Positions 52,497 through 60,472 of a DNA stretch of 64,000 nt are shown piece after piece (position 1 is the first letter of the stretch; each line of letters begins with the position of its first letter). The stretch is from Corynebacterium pseudogenitalium (lineage in GTDB: Bacteria; Actinomycetota; Actinomycetes; Mycobacteriales; Mycobacteriaceae). The stretch spans positions 930,001 to 994,000 of the forward strand of contig NZ_CP072934.1 in NCBI RefSeq assembly GCF_024453815.1, given 5' to 3'. The notes beneath the pieces are model-generated. The model ran no database searches. It had not been told where the DNA came from and saw nothing but the letters and a program-made list of their open reading frames with translations. The translations under genes and the position numbers were made by a program.

Positions 52497-54473
52497 CTAC
52501 CACCGCGCTTCCACGTGAATCTTGCCAGTAGAGACCTGGTTGAGCGCCTGCTTCAACTCCGTGAGCACTACGAATGACAGTGCCGTATTGAAGTATGCGA
52601 GGTGGTTAATATGAAGTTGGTCGGACTCAATTAAACGGATGAGCGCAATTACGTCCTTGGGGGTGAACCCGCCATCGATGATGTAGGCGGATGAGCCAAC
52701 CACGTCGAGCGTGTAGCCGTCGAGCTCAACTTGTTTGACCTCTGGGGTGAGTCCGTAACCGTCGTGAACCGCCCAGGTTGTGAGCATGACCGTTTTCGCG
52801 GGCGCGTCCTCGAAATTCAAGCGCTCTAATGGATCAATATTGAACAACCCCTCGCCCGGATTGAAAGATTCCAGCCGGTCGATTTCATCCTGCTCTGGAG
52901 TGACTAGCGTGTAGTGCTTGAAGCCGTAGTCGATGCTCGCGCCGGTGTCTTGGGCGATCTTGTCCGCTGCGAGTTCGATGCGCTTGCGCCCGATCTCATC
53001 GATGGTGGAGAATCCTTGGGCGAGAGCATTGCGCCCAGTGTCATTTTTATCCGTGATCGGCTCCGCAATCTGGACAGTGATCATGCGCCGGTTCGCCCCG
53101 TCTCGGGCGTTAAGCGCCATGACCGCGTGTGCGGTAGACGATGAGCCGGAGAAGAAATCGAGAACGGTGTCTCCGTCCTTAGCAACAAACGAAAGCAACT
53201 GGGTAAGAAGACTCACCGGCTTGGGGTTAGTAAAAACCTTCACGCCCCCGAACAATTCTCGAACCTCGTTCGCCCCCGTGCGACTATCCAGATTAATCAC
53301 GCTCGGGAGTTTCACCGCGTACTCGTGCGCGTAGACCTTTAATTCCACGATCTTGTTCTCATCTGCCCCGAAGATGATCTTCCCCTGGTCTAGGAGTTCG
53401 CGCATGGTCGATTCGGGGAAGCGGTAACCCATCATGGGCTGCGTTGTGGGCTTGCCCGTTTCAGGGTGAATCACGTCGTAGCGGTATCCCTCTTTACCGG
53501 GGTTGTGAACGGAACGACTGCCCTGGTAGATGCCTTCCTGGTCGATGTATTTGTAATTATCGAGTTCACCCATTTCCTGTCGGTGCGCTCGCAACCATGC
53601 TGAATACTCAGCCTGAAGACGGTCAGTTTCCCCGTACTTCTCGATGAGTTCCTCACCCTTGGCAACGAGCATGTCTTTAATTGCACTTTCGGGTGAGCGC
53701 CAAACCTCTTCGACCACGCGCTCATCCTTGGCGAACACGACAATGTACTCATGCTCTTCAGCGACTCGTGAGGGGTTGTTGTCTGTGGCATTTTTCCAAA
53801 CAATCGTTCCCAGCCGGTTCTGTTCTCCGAACACGTCACTATCGAGCAGCAGTTGCAGGTTGCTGAGTTCGTTTCCATCGATGGAGATGAAAATAACCCC
53901 GTCATTGCTTAAGAGGTTTCGAGCGAGCACGAGACGGGGAAGCATGAACGTCAGCCACGCCGAGTGAGAAGCCTTGCCGTGCAGGTCAAGAATGTGCAGC
54001 GCTTCTTCGTGGGAAACCCCGATGAGTTCTTCCAAGTCTTTAGGCGTGAAATCGAACGAATCTACGTAGGCGAAATCGTCCTTGCCGGTGTTGTAGGGAG
54101 GATCGATGTAAATGCACTTGATCTTCCCCCGGTACGACTTCGAGAGGTGCTTGAGCGCGTCCAGGTTGTCGCCAGTGATGTAGACGTTGTGACTATCAGC
54201 GTTGCGCTTGTCCTGGTTGTGCGCGGTGTTTGGCACGATGACGGTTTCTGTCTGTGCGGACGTGAGTAGTTGCGCGTAGGACTTGCCGAGAAAACCGAGT
54301 TCGTAGGACTCGCGGGAGAGTTCGACTTCCTGCTCTTTCAACATGGTTTGGAACTTCTCTAGTTGGAAGTTGCCGTCCGCATCGAAGTAATTCGGGAGCG
54401 CTTCTTGTAGGCGCTGCACTTCGAAGGAGTTCGGGGAGATTTCCTCGTTTGCTGCTTGCGCGTCGCGGATCAT
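52497..54473 (-). CDS. mod: Type III DNA adenine methyltransferase Mod
   Basis: A 658-residue N6-adenine methyltransferase of the beta class. Motif IV YIDPPYNTGKDDF is at residues 122-134 and motif I (SAM site) DFFSGSSSTAHAV near 443-455, the beta order with the target-recognition domain between them. Mod alone methylates one strand of an asymmetric site and also gives Res its specificity. The ATG at 54473 starts the common N-terminus. No simple repeat tract indicating phase variation is seen in it. First gene of mod-res-HNH; divergent from the small-gene set to the right. Confidence 0.94.
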   Translation of the reverse strand: MIRDAQAANEEISPNSFEVQRLQEALPNYFDADGNFQLEKFQTMLKEQEVELSRESYELGFLGKSYAQLLTSAQTETVIVPNTAHNQDKRNADSHNVYITGDNLDALKHLSKSYRGKIKCIYIDPPYNTGKDDFAYVDSFDFTPKDLEELIGVSHEEALHILDLHGKASHSAWLTFMLPRLVLARNLLSNDGVIFISIDGNELSNLQLLLDSDVFGEQNRLGTIVWKNATDNNPSRVAEEHEYIVVFAKDERVVEEVWRSPESAIKDMLVAKGEELIEKYGETDRLQAEYSAWLRAHRQEMGELDNYKYIDQEGIYQGSRSVHNPGKEGYRYDVIHPETGKPTTQPMMGYRFPESTMRELLDQGKIIFGADENKIVELKVYAHEYAVKLPSVINLDSRTGANEVRELFGGVKVFTNPKPVSLLTQLLSFVAKDGDTVLDFFSGSSSTAHAVMALNARDGANRRMITVQIAEPITDKNDTGRNALAQGFSTIDEIGRKRIELAADKIAQDTGASIDYGFKHYTLVTPEQDEIDRLESFNPGEGLFNIDPLERLNFEDAPAKTVMLTTWAVHDGYGLTPEVKQVELDGYTLDVVGSSAYIIDGGFTPKDVIALIRLIESDQLHINHLAYFNTALSFVVLTELKQALNQVSTGKIHVEARW

Positions 54474-54564
54474 GAACTACCTGCTTCCATTGGGGTAAGT
54501 ACTGTTTCGCATTGTCTCATAACCCGCGCGAAGAAACGCGAGCGACTTGGGAAGTGATCGCACA

Positions 54565-54574
54565 CCTACTATGT
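54565..54574 (+). promoter_or_regulatory. CCTACTATGT element upstream of the first unknown gene
   Basis: CCTACTATGT lies 23 bases before the -35 box at 54588. A near copy, CCTACTAAGT at 55019-55028, lies 24 bases before the -35 box of the next gene. Shared sequence and shared spacing suggest a binding site for a common regulator; this is an inference. Confidence 0.4.
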
Positions 54575-54587
54575 CGAACAAATGTTC

Positions 54588-54617
54588 TTGACATTTCGCG
54601 CGAAACGGCGCTACCGT
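54588..54617 (+). promoter_or_regulatory. Promoter of the 54650-54829 gene
   Basis: TTGACA at 54588-54593 and TACCGT at 54612-54617 are separated by 18 bases. This is a consensus -35 with a fair -10. Transcription would start near 54624, leaving a short leader with AAGGAGG. Confidence 0.65.
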
Positions 54618-54649
54618 ACCAAGCGGTCTAGTTGTGCAAGGAGGGCATA

Positions 54650-54829
54650 TTGGACAAACCAGGAAAGAAGCGCCCCTCGATAGACGATCTGATCCCAATA
54701 GCGATGATCGATACCGATGACGAAATTGATTACGGCTGGATCTGTGATCTGATCAACGAACTGCGTGGTAATGCAGGGGTGGAACCACTTTCACGCGAGG
54801 AACTCAACGCTGATCCGGGCGAGGAGTAG
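54650..54829 (+). CDS. Small acidic protein of unknown function
   Basis: A 59-residue protein starting at TTG 54650, 5 bases after a strong AGGAGG (54639-54644). A GTG at 54632 lies upstream of that site and is less likely. The sequence (SIDDLIPIAMIDTDDEIDYG, then WICDLINELRG) is acidic and probably helical. It resembles part of the 46938-47096 protein. It is divergent from mod and might be an antitoxin, inhibitor or regulator, but nothing proves it. Confidence 0.6.
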   Translation: MDKPGKKRPSIDDLIPIAMIDTDDEIDYGWICDLINELRGNAGVEPLSREELNADPGEE

Positions 54830-55018
54830 TCCAGTCAGCACGAGCGGGAACAACTGCCTGCTTGCGTCCTGATTCGCCCTTACTTTCTATGTAGGTTCAC
54901 CTTCATTGAATGCCGGCTTCTTCCGTGGAAACGCACGTCCCCAGCTGCTGATCGCGCGACACTTTCACGCCCCAATACAGCGCCATAAAACACCTCTACT
55001 TACTACGTGTATCCCACG

Positions 55019-55028
55019 CCTACTAAGT
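55019..55028 (+). promoter_or_regulatory. CCTACTAAGT element upstream of the second unknown gene
   Basis: A near copy of the element at 54565-54574 (9 of 10 bases equal), 24 bases before the -35 box at 55043. A further TACTTACTACGTG lies just upstream at about 54998-55008 and might be a degenerate copy. Confidence 0.4.
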
Positions 55029-55042
55029 GATAAAAACACCCC

Positions 55043-55072
55043 TTGACATGCGCAAACACCCTGGAATAAGGT
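55043..55072 (+). promoter_or_regulatory. Promoter of the 55126-55809 gene
   Basis: TTGACA at 55043-55048 and TAAGGT at 55067-55072 have an 18-base spacer, the same geometry as the promoter at 54588-54617. The rest of the 296 bases between 54829 and 55126 shows no coding potential. Confidence 0.65.
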
Positions 55073-55125
55073 TCTAAAATCGTTGGCGCAACTCCGTGCT
55101 AGCAACCCAAGCAAAAGGAGACAAT

Positions 55126-55809
55126 TTGGGAGAAATTCTCAACGACGCAGTGATGCAAGTGATGACTCCATCACTGGAGTACTACGACAAGACCGCGCTC
55201 GCACATGTGAGCAAATACGCCGATGACTACGCCGGAGAAATCATCGACCGTCACGGGAACTTCCGCCATGGTTGTGTCGGGATGATTCACTACATCCCGG
55301 AGGAAGCCTACGAGCGTCCCTGGTGGCGCGAACCGGAGTATCCACTCAAAGAGTGCATTGAGCGTTTGGTGCATGCCGGGTGGGTCAAGCGTGTAAACGG
55401 TGAAGCACTTGATGGGGCGATGATTCTCAACACGTCTCGTTTGATCCGCCTGATGGACATTGCCGAGACGGAAATGGCGCAAAACCAGCACGTCATCGAC
55501 TACGAGCACTTGCCGGATGGCACTGTGGTGGAACCGCCATGCGAGGACTTTAACGACCCGCTTTTCTTGCCGTTTATCCGATGGGCCGATGCTCTATTTC
55601 CTGGCGATTTCGCTTACACACTGGCAGGTGACGTAACGGACGCGACCGCCCGCCTTCTAGACGGGCATCTTTCTGTCGAGCGTGACCACGGGTGGCAAGA
55701 GACTGATCCCACCCGTTGGAAACGCGCCATTTTGGATTGGAAGGACCATTACCTCGATGATGGCGGTTTTGCAATCCCGGAGCAGTGGAAGGTGACTGAT
55801 GATTGCTAA
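55126..55809 (+). CDS. Hypothetical protein of the accessory region
   Basis: A 227-residue soluble protein with no recognised domain. It is rich in aromatic residues and histidine (IIDRHGNFRHGCVGMIHYIP; PWWREPEYPLKECIERLVHAGWV), the latter part resembling a winged-helix-like stretch. The start is TTG at 55126, since AAAGGAG lies 5 bases before it; a GTG at 55096 is upstream of that site. Like the previous gene it thus uses TTG with a strong ribosome site. Its end overlaps the next gene by 11 bases, which points to translational coupling. Confidence 0.75.
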   Translation: MGEILNDAVMQVMTPSLEYYDKTALAHVSKYADDYAGEIIDRHGNFRHGCVGMIHYIPEEAYERPWWREPEYPLKECIERLVHAGWVKRVNGEALDGAMILNTSRLIRLMDIAETEMAQNQHVIDYEHLPDGTVVEPPCEDFNDPLFLPFIRWADALFPGDFAYTLAGDVTDATARLLDGHLSVERDHGWQETDPTRWKRAILDWKDHYLDDGGFAIPEQWKVTDDC

Positions 55810-56257
55810 TTTCAAACCAAACGTAAGTGCTGGACATCTCCGCGCAGAGGTTGCGCAATGGCGCGAAGTCGATGAGATCCCGGACGAGTTTCTGGTCCTA
55901 ATCGACCCGCGCGAGAACCCACTTCTGACGCTTCTGCAAATCGCCAAACTGCATGCTGCAAATGCTTGGGAGCCAGGATGCGACCTCACGTTCGGGGACG
56001 TAGACGATGCTTCTACTCGCTACATGGCGTTTACGTATCGCGGGAGTCGTGAGGATTTCTGGTACGGACTTTCCGTGCTGACCGAGCAAGTCATTCTGGA
56101 TGCTGAGGGGCTAGAAGATGAGCACTATCCGAGTCAGCGAGCGTTTGGGCGCATGCTCATGTCGTTTGGGATTCCACCGTTAGAGGTACTTCCCGCTGTA
56201 GGCGTGTCCGATGACGGGACTGTGCTGGTAGATGCTGAGTGGGAAGAACTGATGTAG
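55799..56257 (+). CDS. Hypothetical protein coupled to the preceding gene
   Basis: A 152-residue acidic protein, not recognised. It reads as one globular alpha/beta domain (LVLIDPRENPLLTLLQIAKLH; YMAFTYRGSREDFWYGLSVL; GIPPLEVLPAVGVSDDG). No signal peptide, membrane helix or metal motif is seen. Its ATG lies within the last codons of the previous gene (overlap 11 bases), suggesting the two products act as a pair, for example as a complex or a toxin-antitoxin-like pair. That role is not proven. Confidence 0.75.
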   Translation: MIANFKPNVSAGHLRAEVAQWREVDEIPDEFLVLIDPRENPLLTLLQIAKLHAANAWEPGCDLTFGDVDDASTRYMAFTYRGSREDFWYGLSVLTEQVILDAEGLEDEHYPSQRAFGRMLMSFGIPPLEVLPAVGVSDDGTVLVDAEWEELM

Positions 56258-56335
56258 TCGGGGGAAGTGAGTGTTTGGGGTGCGCTCACAGGTGCCGAGA
56301 ACACATAGAAGGTATGTGGGTTCTCGGCGTTTTCG

Positions 56336-56420
56336 TCATTTTGGAGCGAGTTTCCCATTTTGGAATGGCGCGTTTTGGGTTAATAACCAAAATGGCACCC
56401 CTTTTGGAGTGCCATTTTGG
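56336..56420 (+). repeat. Cluster of CCATTTTGG-type repeats near tRNA-Arg
   Basis: Copies of CATTTTGG or its complement occur at about 56336, 56354, 56387 (inverted) and 56412, with GTTTTGG and CTTTTGG variants between. The spacing is irregular. The last inverted pair also forms the hairpin described separately. Meaning is unknown; a regulator-binding or recombination site is possible. Confidence 0.5.
56387..56420 (+). terminator. Hairpin downstream of the unknown gene pair
   Basis: A perfect 12-bp stem (CCAAAATGGCAC at 56387-56398, complement at 56409-56420) has a 10-base loop. It lies 130 bases after the last stop and before the tRNA. There is no T-run after it, so termination is probable but not certain. 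Confidence 0.5.
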
Positions 56421-56480
56421 TGCCTAGAGAGTTTTGCAAATCGTGGGTGGTGAGATATGCAAAACCCTCACGGAAAATTG

Positions 56481-56554
56481 TGTCCCCGACAGGATTCGAA
56501 CCTGCGACCTTCGGTACCGGAAACCGATGCTCTCATCCGCTGAGCTACGGAGAC
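56481..56554 (-). tRNA. tRNA-Arg (anticodon CCG)
   Basis: A 74-base tRNA on the minus strand. Acceptor arms GTCTCCG and CGGGGAC pair (one G-U) with discriminator A. The D arm contains GCTCAGCGGATGAGAGC. The anticodon arm has stem TCGGT/ACCGA and loop TTCCGGT, giving anticodon CCG for the CGG codon. The T arm is GCAGGTTCGAATCCTGT. CCA is not encoded. Its 3' end faces the accessory region at 46.9-56.4 kb, the usual side for integrated elements. Confidence 0.95.
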
Positions 56555-56639
56555 TCACTGCTTATTCACAAGCAATGACGCAATCTTAGCACCAGATATG
56601 CTGGGCACATAACTGGCCTAAGACTGCGGAAAGTAGCTG

Positions 56640-58217
56640 CTATTGGGCCTCCCAGTAGCCTGGTGCATCAGTGCGATCGGCCTTGCCGGTGCGCAGGTAG
56701 TTGATGACGGTGGCGTCGACAACTTTATTGCCGGTGCCGAAGTGCGCGTGGCCCGGGCCGTGAATCGTGACTACCTGGGTTCCCATTCTGCGGGCGAGTT
56801 GTCCGTGGCCTGAGTACGGCGTCTGGGGGTCACGGGTCGCGGACAGCTGCAATGGGCGAGTCTTTAATGCCGCCCCGTTGAGTGGCGCGATTCCGGTGAC
56901 TGCGCCGGCGCCGTTGCAGTACCACCCTGAGCCGCGTGAAGCGTTGAAGAACGTAAACGGGTCTCCCGTGAGCTGTGACCATGCAAATGAGGGGAGCAGC
57001 GTTGGGTCGCCGGGGACAACGTTCTCATTGCACCACTGGGCAGCCTGCAGCTGCTCGACCGCCATCATCTGATCCACCGCCTGCTGAATCTCTTCCTTGG
57101 ACGGCTGCTTCGATTCTTCAGCGGTCAGGGTGCCGTTTGTGGACCGTGCCAGGTAGTCCCACATCTTTGGGGTTGGAAGCATAGCGCGGGTCTCCTGCAG
57201 GAGCGGCGACTTAGCTTGTACAGCACCAGGGTTCAGCATGCGGCTGATGACGCCTTCACCTTCGACACGGGTTTTCCCGACTGCTGTCATGGCGTCCGCG
57301 CCAGCCTGTCCGGCGAACTCCAGGCCCGCTGGCAGATCGCCAACGCGTGCAGGCGGGGGAGTGACGGTGGGATTAGTTCCCGCTTGCGCGCTTACCTTGC
57401 GCGACCAGTACTGGTACGCCTTCAGGGGAGTGTTGCCCATGTGATACTTGGCGTCGTTGAGTGCTACCCACGCGAAGTATTCGTTGAGCGCCTTCTCGTA
57501 CGCTGCTTGTTGGTCGGCGGCAATGCCGTTCCAGGAACGGGTTGGATCCATTGCGGAGTCAAGCACAACCTTGTCGGTGTGCTGGGGGAATAGCGTCGCG
57601 TATACGGAACCAAGGTACGTGCCGTAGGAGACACCGAGGATGGAAATCTGCTGGTAGCCCAGCGCGCGTCGAACTTCCTCCCAATCGCGCGCGGTGTTCT
57701 CCGTGGTGATGGTTTCGGGGTAGCCAGGCTTGTCGCCTTGGCAGGCCGAACGGTTGAAACCTCCTGCGTTGAAGAGACTGTCAGCAGTGAGCTTGGCTAT
57801 CTGGCCAGGATCGTTCACATCGGGAATTGCGCACTCAAGTGCAGTCGAGCCGGGCAGGCCACGGGGTTGCACACCGATGATGTCCCACTCGTTGTTGAGT
57901 TCTTTCGGGAAATCAAGAATGTTGCCGGCTGCGTAAGCGTAGGCGTCGCCACCTGGGCCACCGGGGTTGGTAAACAGTGCGCCTCGGCGCGCTTGGGTTT
58001 TCGCTGGGACTCGTACGAATCCAATTTGAATCTTTTTGCCGTTCGGCTGGTTGTAGCGCATGGGGACGTCGATGTGTCCGCACTGCGCTGTTGAATCTTT
58101 GACTTCTTTCGGGCATTTGGTCCACTGCACAGCCGGTGCTGGCTGCGCAGTAGCAGGCGTTACGACGGCCATGCCAAGCAGTCCGAGCGCCGCAATTACT
58201 GAAGCTGTGGTGCGCAT
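56640..58217 (-). CDS. Secreted tripeptidyl aminopeptidase-like alpha/beta hydrolase
   Basis: A 525-residue exported hydrolase of the SlpD/SlpE/TAP family. The signal peptide (1-24) ends in ATA or ATAQ. GALFTNPGGPGGDA near residue 79 is the oxyanion-hole region, and LGVSYGTYLGSVYA near 195 holds the nucleophile Ser in GxSxG. The C-terminal TAP-like domain has SATRDPQTPYSGHGQLARRM, with the Asp, and GPGHAHFG near 493-500 with the catalytic His. Family members cleave N-terminal tripeptides or related substrates. GGAAGGAA precedes the ATG. It stands downstream of lutC but is separated from it by a terminator. Confidence 0.9.
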   Translation of the reverse strand: MRTTASVIAALGLLGMAVVTPATAQPAPAVQWTKCPKEVKDSTAQCGHIDVPMRYNQPNGKKIQIGFVRVPAKTQARRGALFTNPGGPGGDAYAYAAGNILDFPKELNNEWDIIGVQPRGLPGSTALECAIPDVNDPGQIAKLTADSLFNAGGFNRSACQGDKPGYPETITTENTARDWEEVRRALGYQQISILGVSYGTYLGSVYATLFPQHTDKVVLDSAMDPTRSWNGIAADQQAAYEKALNEYFAWVALNDAKYHMGNTPLKAYQYWSRKVSAQAGTNPTVTPPPARVGDLPAGLEFAGQAGADAMTAVGKTRVEGEGVISRMLNPGAVQAKSPLLQETRAMLPTPKMWDYLARSTNGTLTAEESKQPSKEEIQQAVDQMMAVEQLQAAQWCNENVVPGDPTLLPSFAWSQLTGDPFTFFNASRGSGWYCNGAGAVTGIAPLNGAALKTRPLQLSATRDPQTPYSGHGQLARRMGTQVVTIHGPGHAHFGTGNKVVDATVINYLRTGKADRTDAPGYWEAQ

Positions 58218-58250
58218 TGCATTCCTTCCGTTGGGGTGCGAAAAGACAAA

Positions 58251-58278
58251 TCCCTACCGATGCGCTGATCGGTAGGGA
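58251..58278 (-). terminator. Terminator of the lut operon
   Basis: An 11-bp perfect stem (TCCCTACCGAT at 58251-58261, complement at 58268-58278) has a 6-base loop. On the minus strand it begins 18 bases after the lutC stop and is followed by TTTGTCTTTT, a T-rich tail. Confidence 0.9.
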
Positions 58279-58295
58279 ATGTCGACGGTGTGTTT

Positions 58296-58940
58296 CTACT
58301 TCACAACCATCACGATCAGGTCGCGGGGCCCGTGGACGCCCTCGACACGAACAAGCTCGATATCTGAGGTCGCTGAACCACCAGAAATCATGGTAGCGGG
58401 TTTTTCCGGATCGATGCGAGCGATCATTTCCGGCACGCCGTAGACCACTGACTCTGGACGGACGATGACCACATGGCGATCGGGGACCAGTGACAGTGCA
58501 CGGCGGCCGCACAGCTCGCCAGCTTCGAGCACGATCGAACCGGTCTGTGCTGAAGTGACGTGGGAATCCGTTACTGCGGCACCGATAGTGCCGAGCTCAC
58601 GCGGATCGCTCGATGGGTCGTCTGGGCGGGCGCTGCCAGCAAACTCTTCGAACAGCGCGGTGTCGAGACCCGGGGCGTAAACAATCTCGGTTGCCTCGCG
58701 CTTCGCCAGAATATCGGCGATGTCTGCGGCAAGGGTCTCCTCCGTTGTCTCTACAACTGTGGCCTTGTAGTCCAGGAGACGATCGATGAGAATCTCGCGC
58801 AGCTGCTCGGGAGTGTGGTCGCTGGTGGTGCGGTACTCGCGCACAGGTTCGACGTGCTCTGGGGTATGGGAGAGCTTCTGTGCAGTGCGGATGCGGTCAA
58901 GAATCTCGCGCTTCGCGCTTTCATTTCGGGTGCTTGACAT
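58296..58940 (-). CDS. lutC: Lactate utilisation protein C (LUD domain)
   Basis: A 214-residue LUD-domain protein, the third part of the LutABC complex that oxidises L-lactate to pyruvate. The C-terminal half has [24 protein letters not shown] and [24 protein letters not shown], the conserved LutC end. It starts 2 bases after the lutB stop. The operon terminator follows. The order lldP, lutA, lutB, lutC is compact and one transcript is expected. Confidence 0.93.
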   Translation of the reverse strand: MSSTRNESAKREILDRIRTAQKLSHTPEHVEPVREYRTTSDHTPEQLREILIDRLLDYKATVVETTEETLAADIADILAKREATEIVYAPGLDTALFEEFAGSARPDDPSSDPRELGTIGAAVTDSHVTSAQTGSIVLEAGELCGRRALSLVPDRHVVIVRPESVVYGVPEMIARIDPEKPATMISGGSATSDIELVRVEGVHGPRDLIVMVVK

Positions 58941-58942
58941 TG

Positions 58943-60472
58943 TTAGCCATCCTTCCTGACATTAGCTGGGATGCCTTCGCGACGGGCCTCAGCGAGGAGG
59001 TCCTTCGCCTCGTCCGTATTCCACCACTGGCGGAACGACTTCTTCGGCGGAACTGCTACGTCGCGGTAGTCGGTCCAGCCAGCAACGAAACCGGGCATCG
59101 AGGAAATCTCGCCCTTGAAACCGCCAAGTACGCGACCCAGCGCTACAACGTGCATTGCGGCGTTCCACAGTGCAGGCTTGCCCCACAGCAGGGAAATAGC
59201 GCCGAAGGCCGTGGATTCCAGGAAAGGCTTGTGCTCCTTTACCTTTTGGTGGCGAAGCTCAAGCAGGATGTCTGTGATCGGGATCTTCACTGGGCACACT
59301 TCGTTGCAGCGCCCACACAGGGAAGATGCGAACGGTAGCGACGCGTTCGGGTCCTCGGCGGACTCCATGCCGGTCAGCTGCGGCGTGATAATCGCGCCGA
59401 TTGGGCCAGGGTACGTCGAGCCGTAGGAGTGGCCACCAGCGCGCTCGTAGACCGGGCACACGTTGAGACATGCGGAGCAGCGAATGCACTTCAGCGCCTC
59501 GCGGCCGATCTCATTCGACATCGCGTGGGTACGACCGTTGTCCAGGAGCACGATGTGGAAGTTCTGCGGGCCGTCGCCCTCAGTAACACCGGACCACAGC
59601 GAGGTGTACGGGTTCATGCGCTCACCGGTGGAGGAGCGTGGCAGCAACTGCAGGAAGACACCGAGGTCCTCGAACGATGGCAGGAGCTTTTCGATGCCCA
59701 TCACTGAGATCAGTGTTTCCGGCAAGGTCAAGCACATGCGGCCATTGCCCTCGGACTCGACGATGGATACGGTACCGGTTTCCGCGATGCCGAAGTTGGC
59801 ACCCGAGATCGCGACCTTCGCCTTCATGAACTGTTCGCGTAGGAAGGTTCGGGAGGCTTCGGCGAGCTCTGCCGGGTTGTTCGTCAGTGAGTCGTCGGTG
59901 TTTGGCATCTTATCCACGAAGATGTTTCGGATTTCTTCGCGGTTGCGGTGGATTGCGGGCACGAGAATGTGCGACGGGAAGTCCTCACCAAGCTGCACGA
60001 TGAGCTCCGCAAGGTCGGTTTCCTGTGCGTGGATGCCGCGCTTCTCCAGCTCTTCGTTGAGCGCGATCTCCTGCGTTGCCATCGACTTGATCTTGACAAC
60101 CTCAGTCTCGCCTGTCTCCTCAATGAGCGAAGCGATGATCTCGTTGGCTTCCTTGGCGTCGCGCGCCCAGTGGACGTGGCCGCCACGCGCGGTGACGTTG
60201 CGCTCGAACTCCTCGAGCAGCTCAGGCATGCGAGCCGCAACATCCTGCTTGATGGTGGAGCCAGCGGTGCGAAGCTCCTGCCAGTCGTCGAGCTCGTCGA
60301 CAACGTTTTGACGCTTTACACGAATAGCAGTGGTTGCGTAGTTGAGGTTACGACGCTTCGTAACGTTATCGAGTTCGTGGTGCGCAGCCTGTCCGAAGCG
60401 CTCCGAGCCACGCAGGTGGTTCGGTCCTTGCGCCACTGGGGGCATCGTTGGCTTGCCGAGTGCAACTTTCAC
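58943..60472 (-). CDS. lutB: Lactate utilisation iron-sulfur protein LutB
   Basis: A 509-residue protein that combines a LUD domain (about 70-300) with two [4Fe-4S] sites. The first is [20 protein letters not shown] near residues 328-347 and the second [14 protein letters not shown] near 379-392. [21 protein letters not shown] near 225 is the LUD nucleotide-like motif. In LutABC it passes electrons from lactate. The frame is open to 60610, but the GTG at 60472 overlaps the lutA stop (GTGA) and begins the natural sequence. Confidence 0.94.
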   Translation of the reverse strand: MKVALGKPTMPPVAQGPNHLRGSERFGQAAHHELDNVTKRRNLNYATTAIRVKRQNVVDELDDWQELRTAGSTIKQDVAARMPELLEEFERNVTARGGHVHWARDAKEANEIIASLIEETGETEVVKIKSMATQEIALNEELEKRGIHAQETDLAELIVQLGEDFPSHILVPAIHRNREEIRNIFVDKMPNTDDSLTNNPAELAEASRTFLREQFMKAKVAISGANFGIAETGTVSIVESEGNGRMCLTLPETLISVMGIEKLLPSFEDLGVFLQLLPRSSTGERMNPYTSLWSGVTEGDGPQNFHIVLLDNGRTHAMSNEIGREALKCIRCSACLNVCPVYERAGGHSYGSTYPGPIGAIITPQLTGMESAEDPNASLPFASSLCGRCNEVCPVKIPITDILLELRHQKVKEHKPFLESTAFGAISLLWGKPALWNAAMHVVALGRVLGGFKGEISSMPGFVAGWTDYRDVAVPPKKSFRQWWNTDEAKDLLAEARREGIPANVRKDG

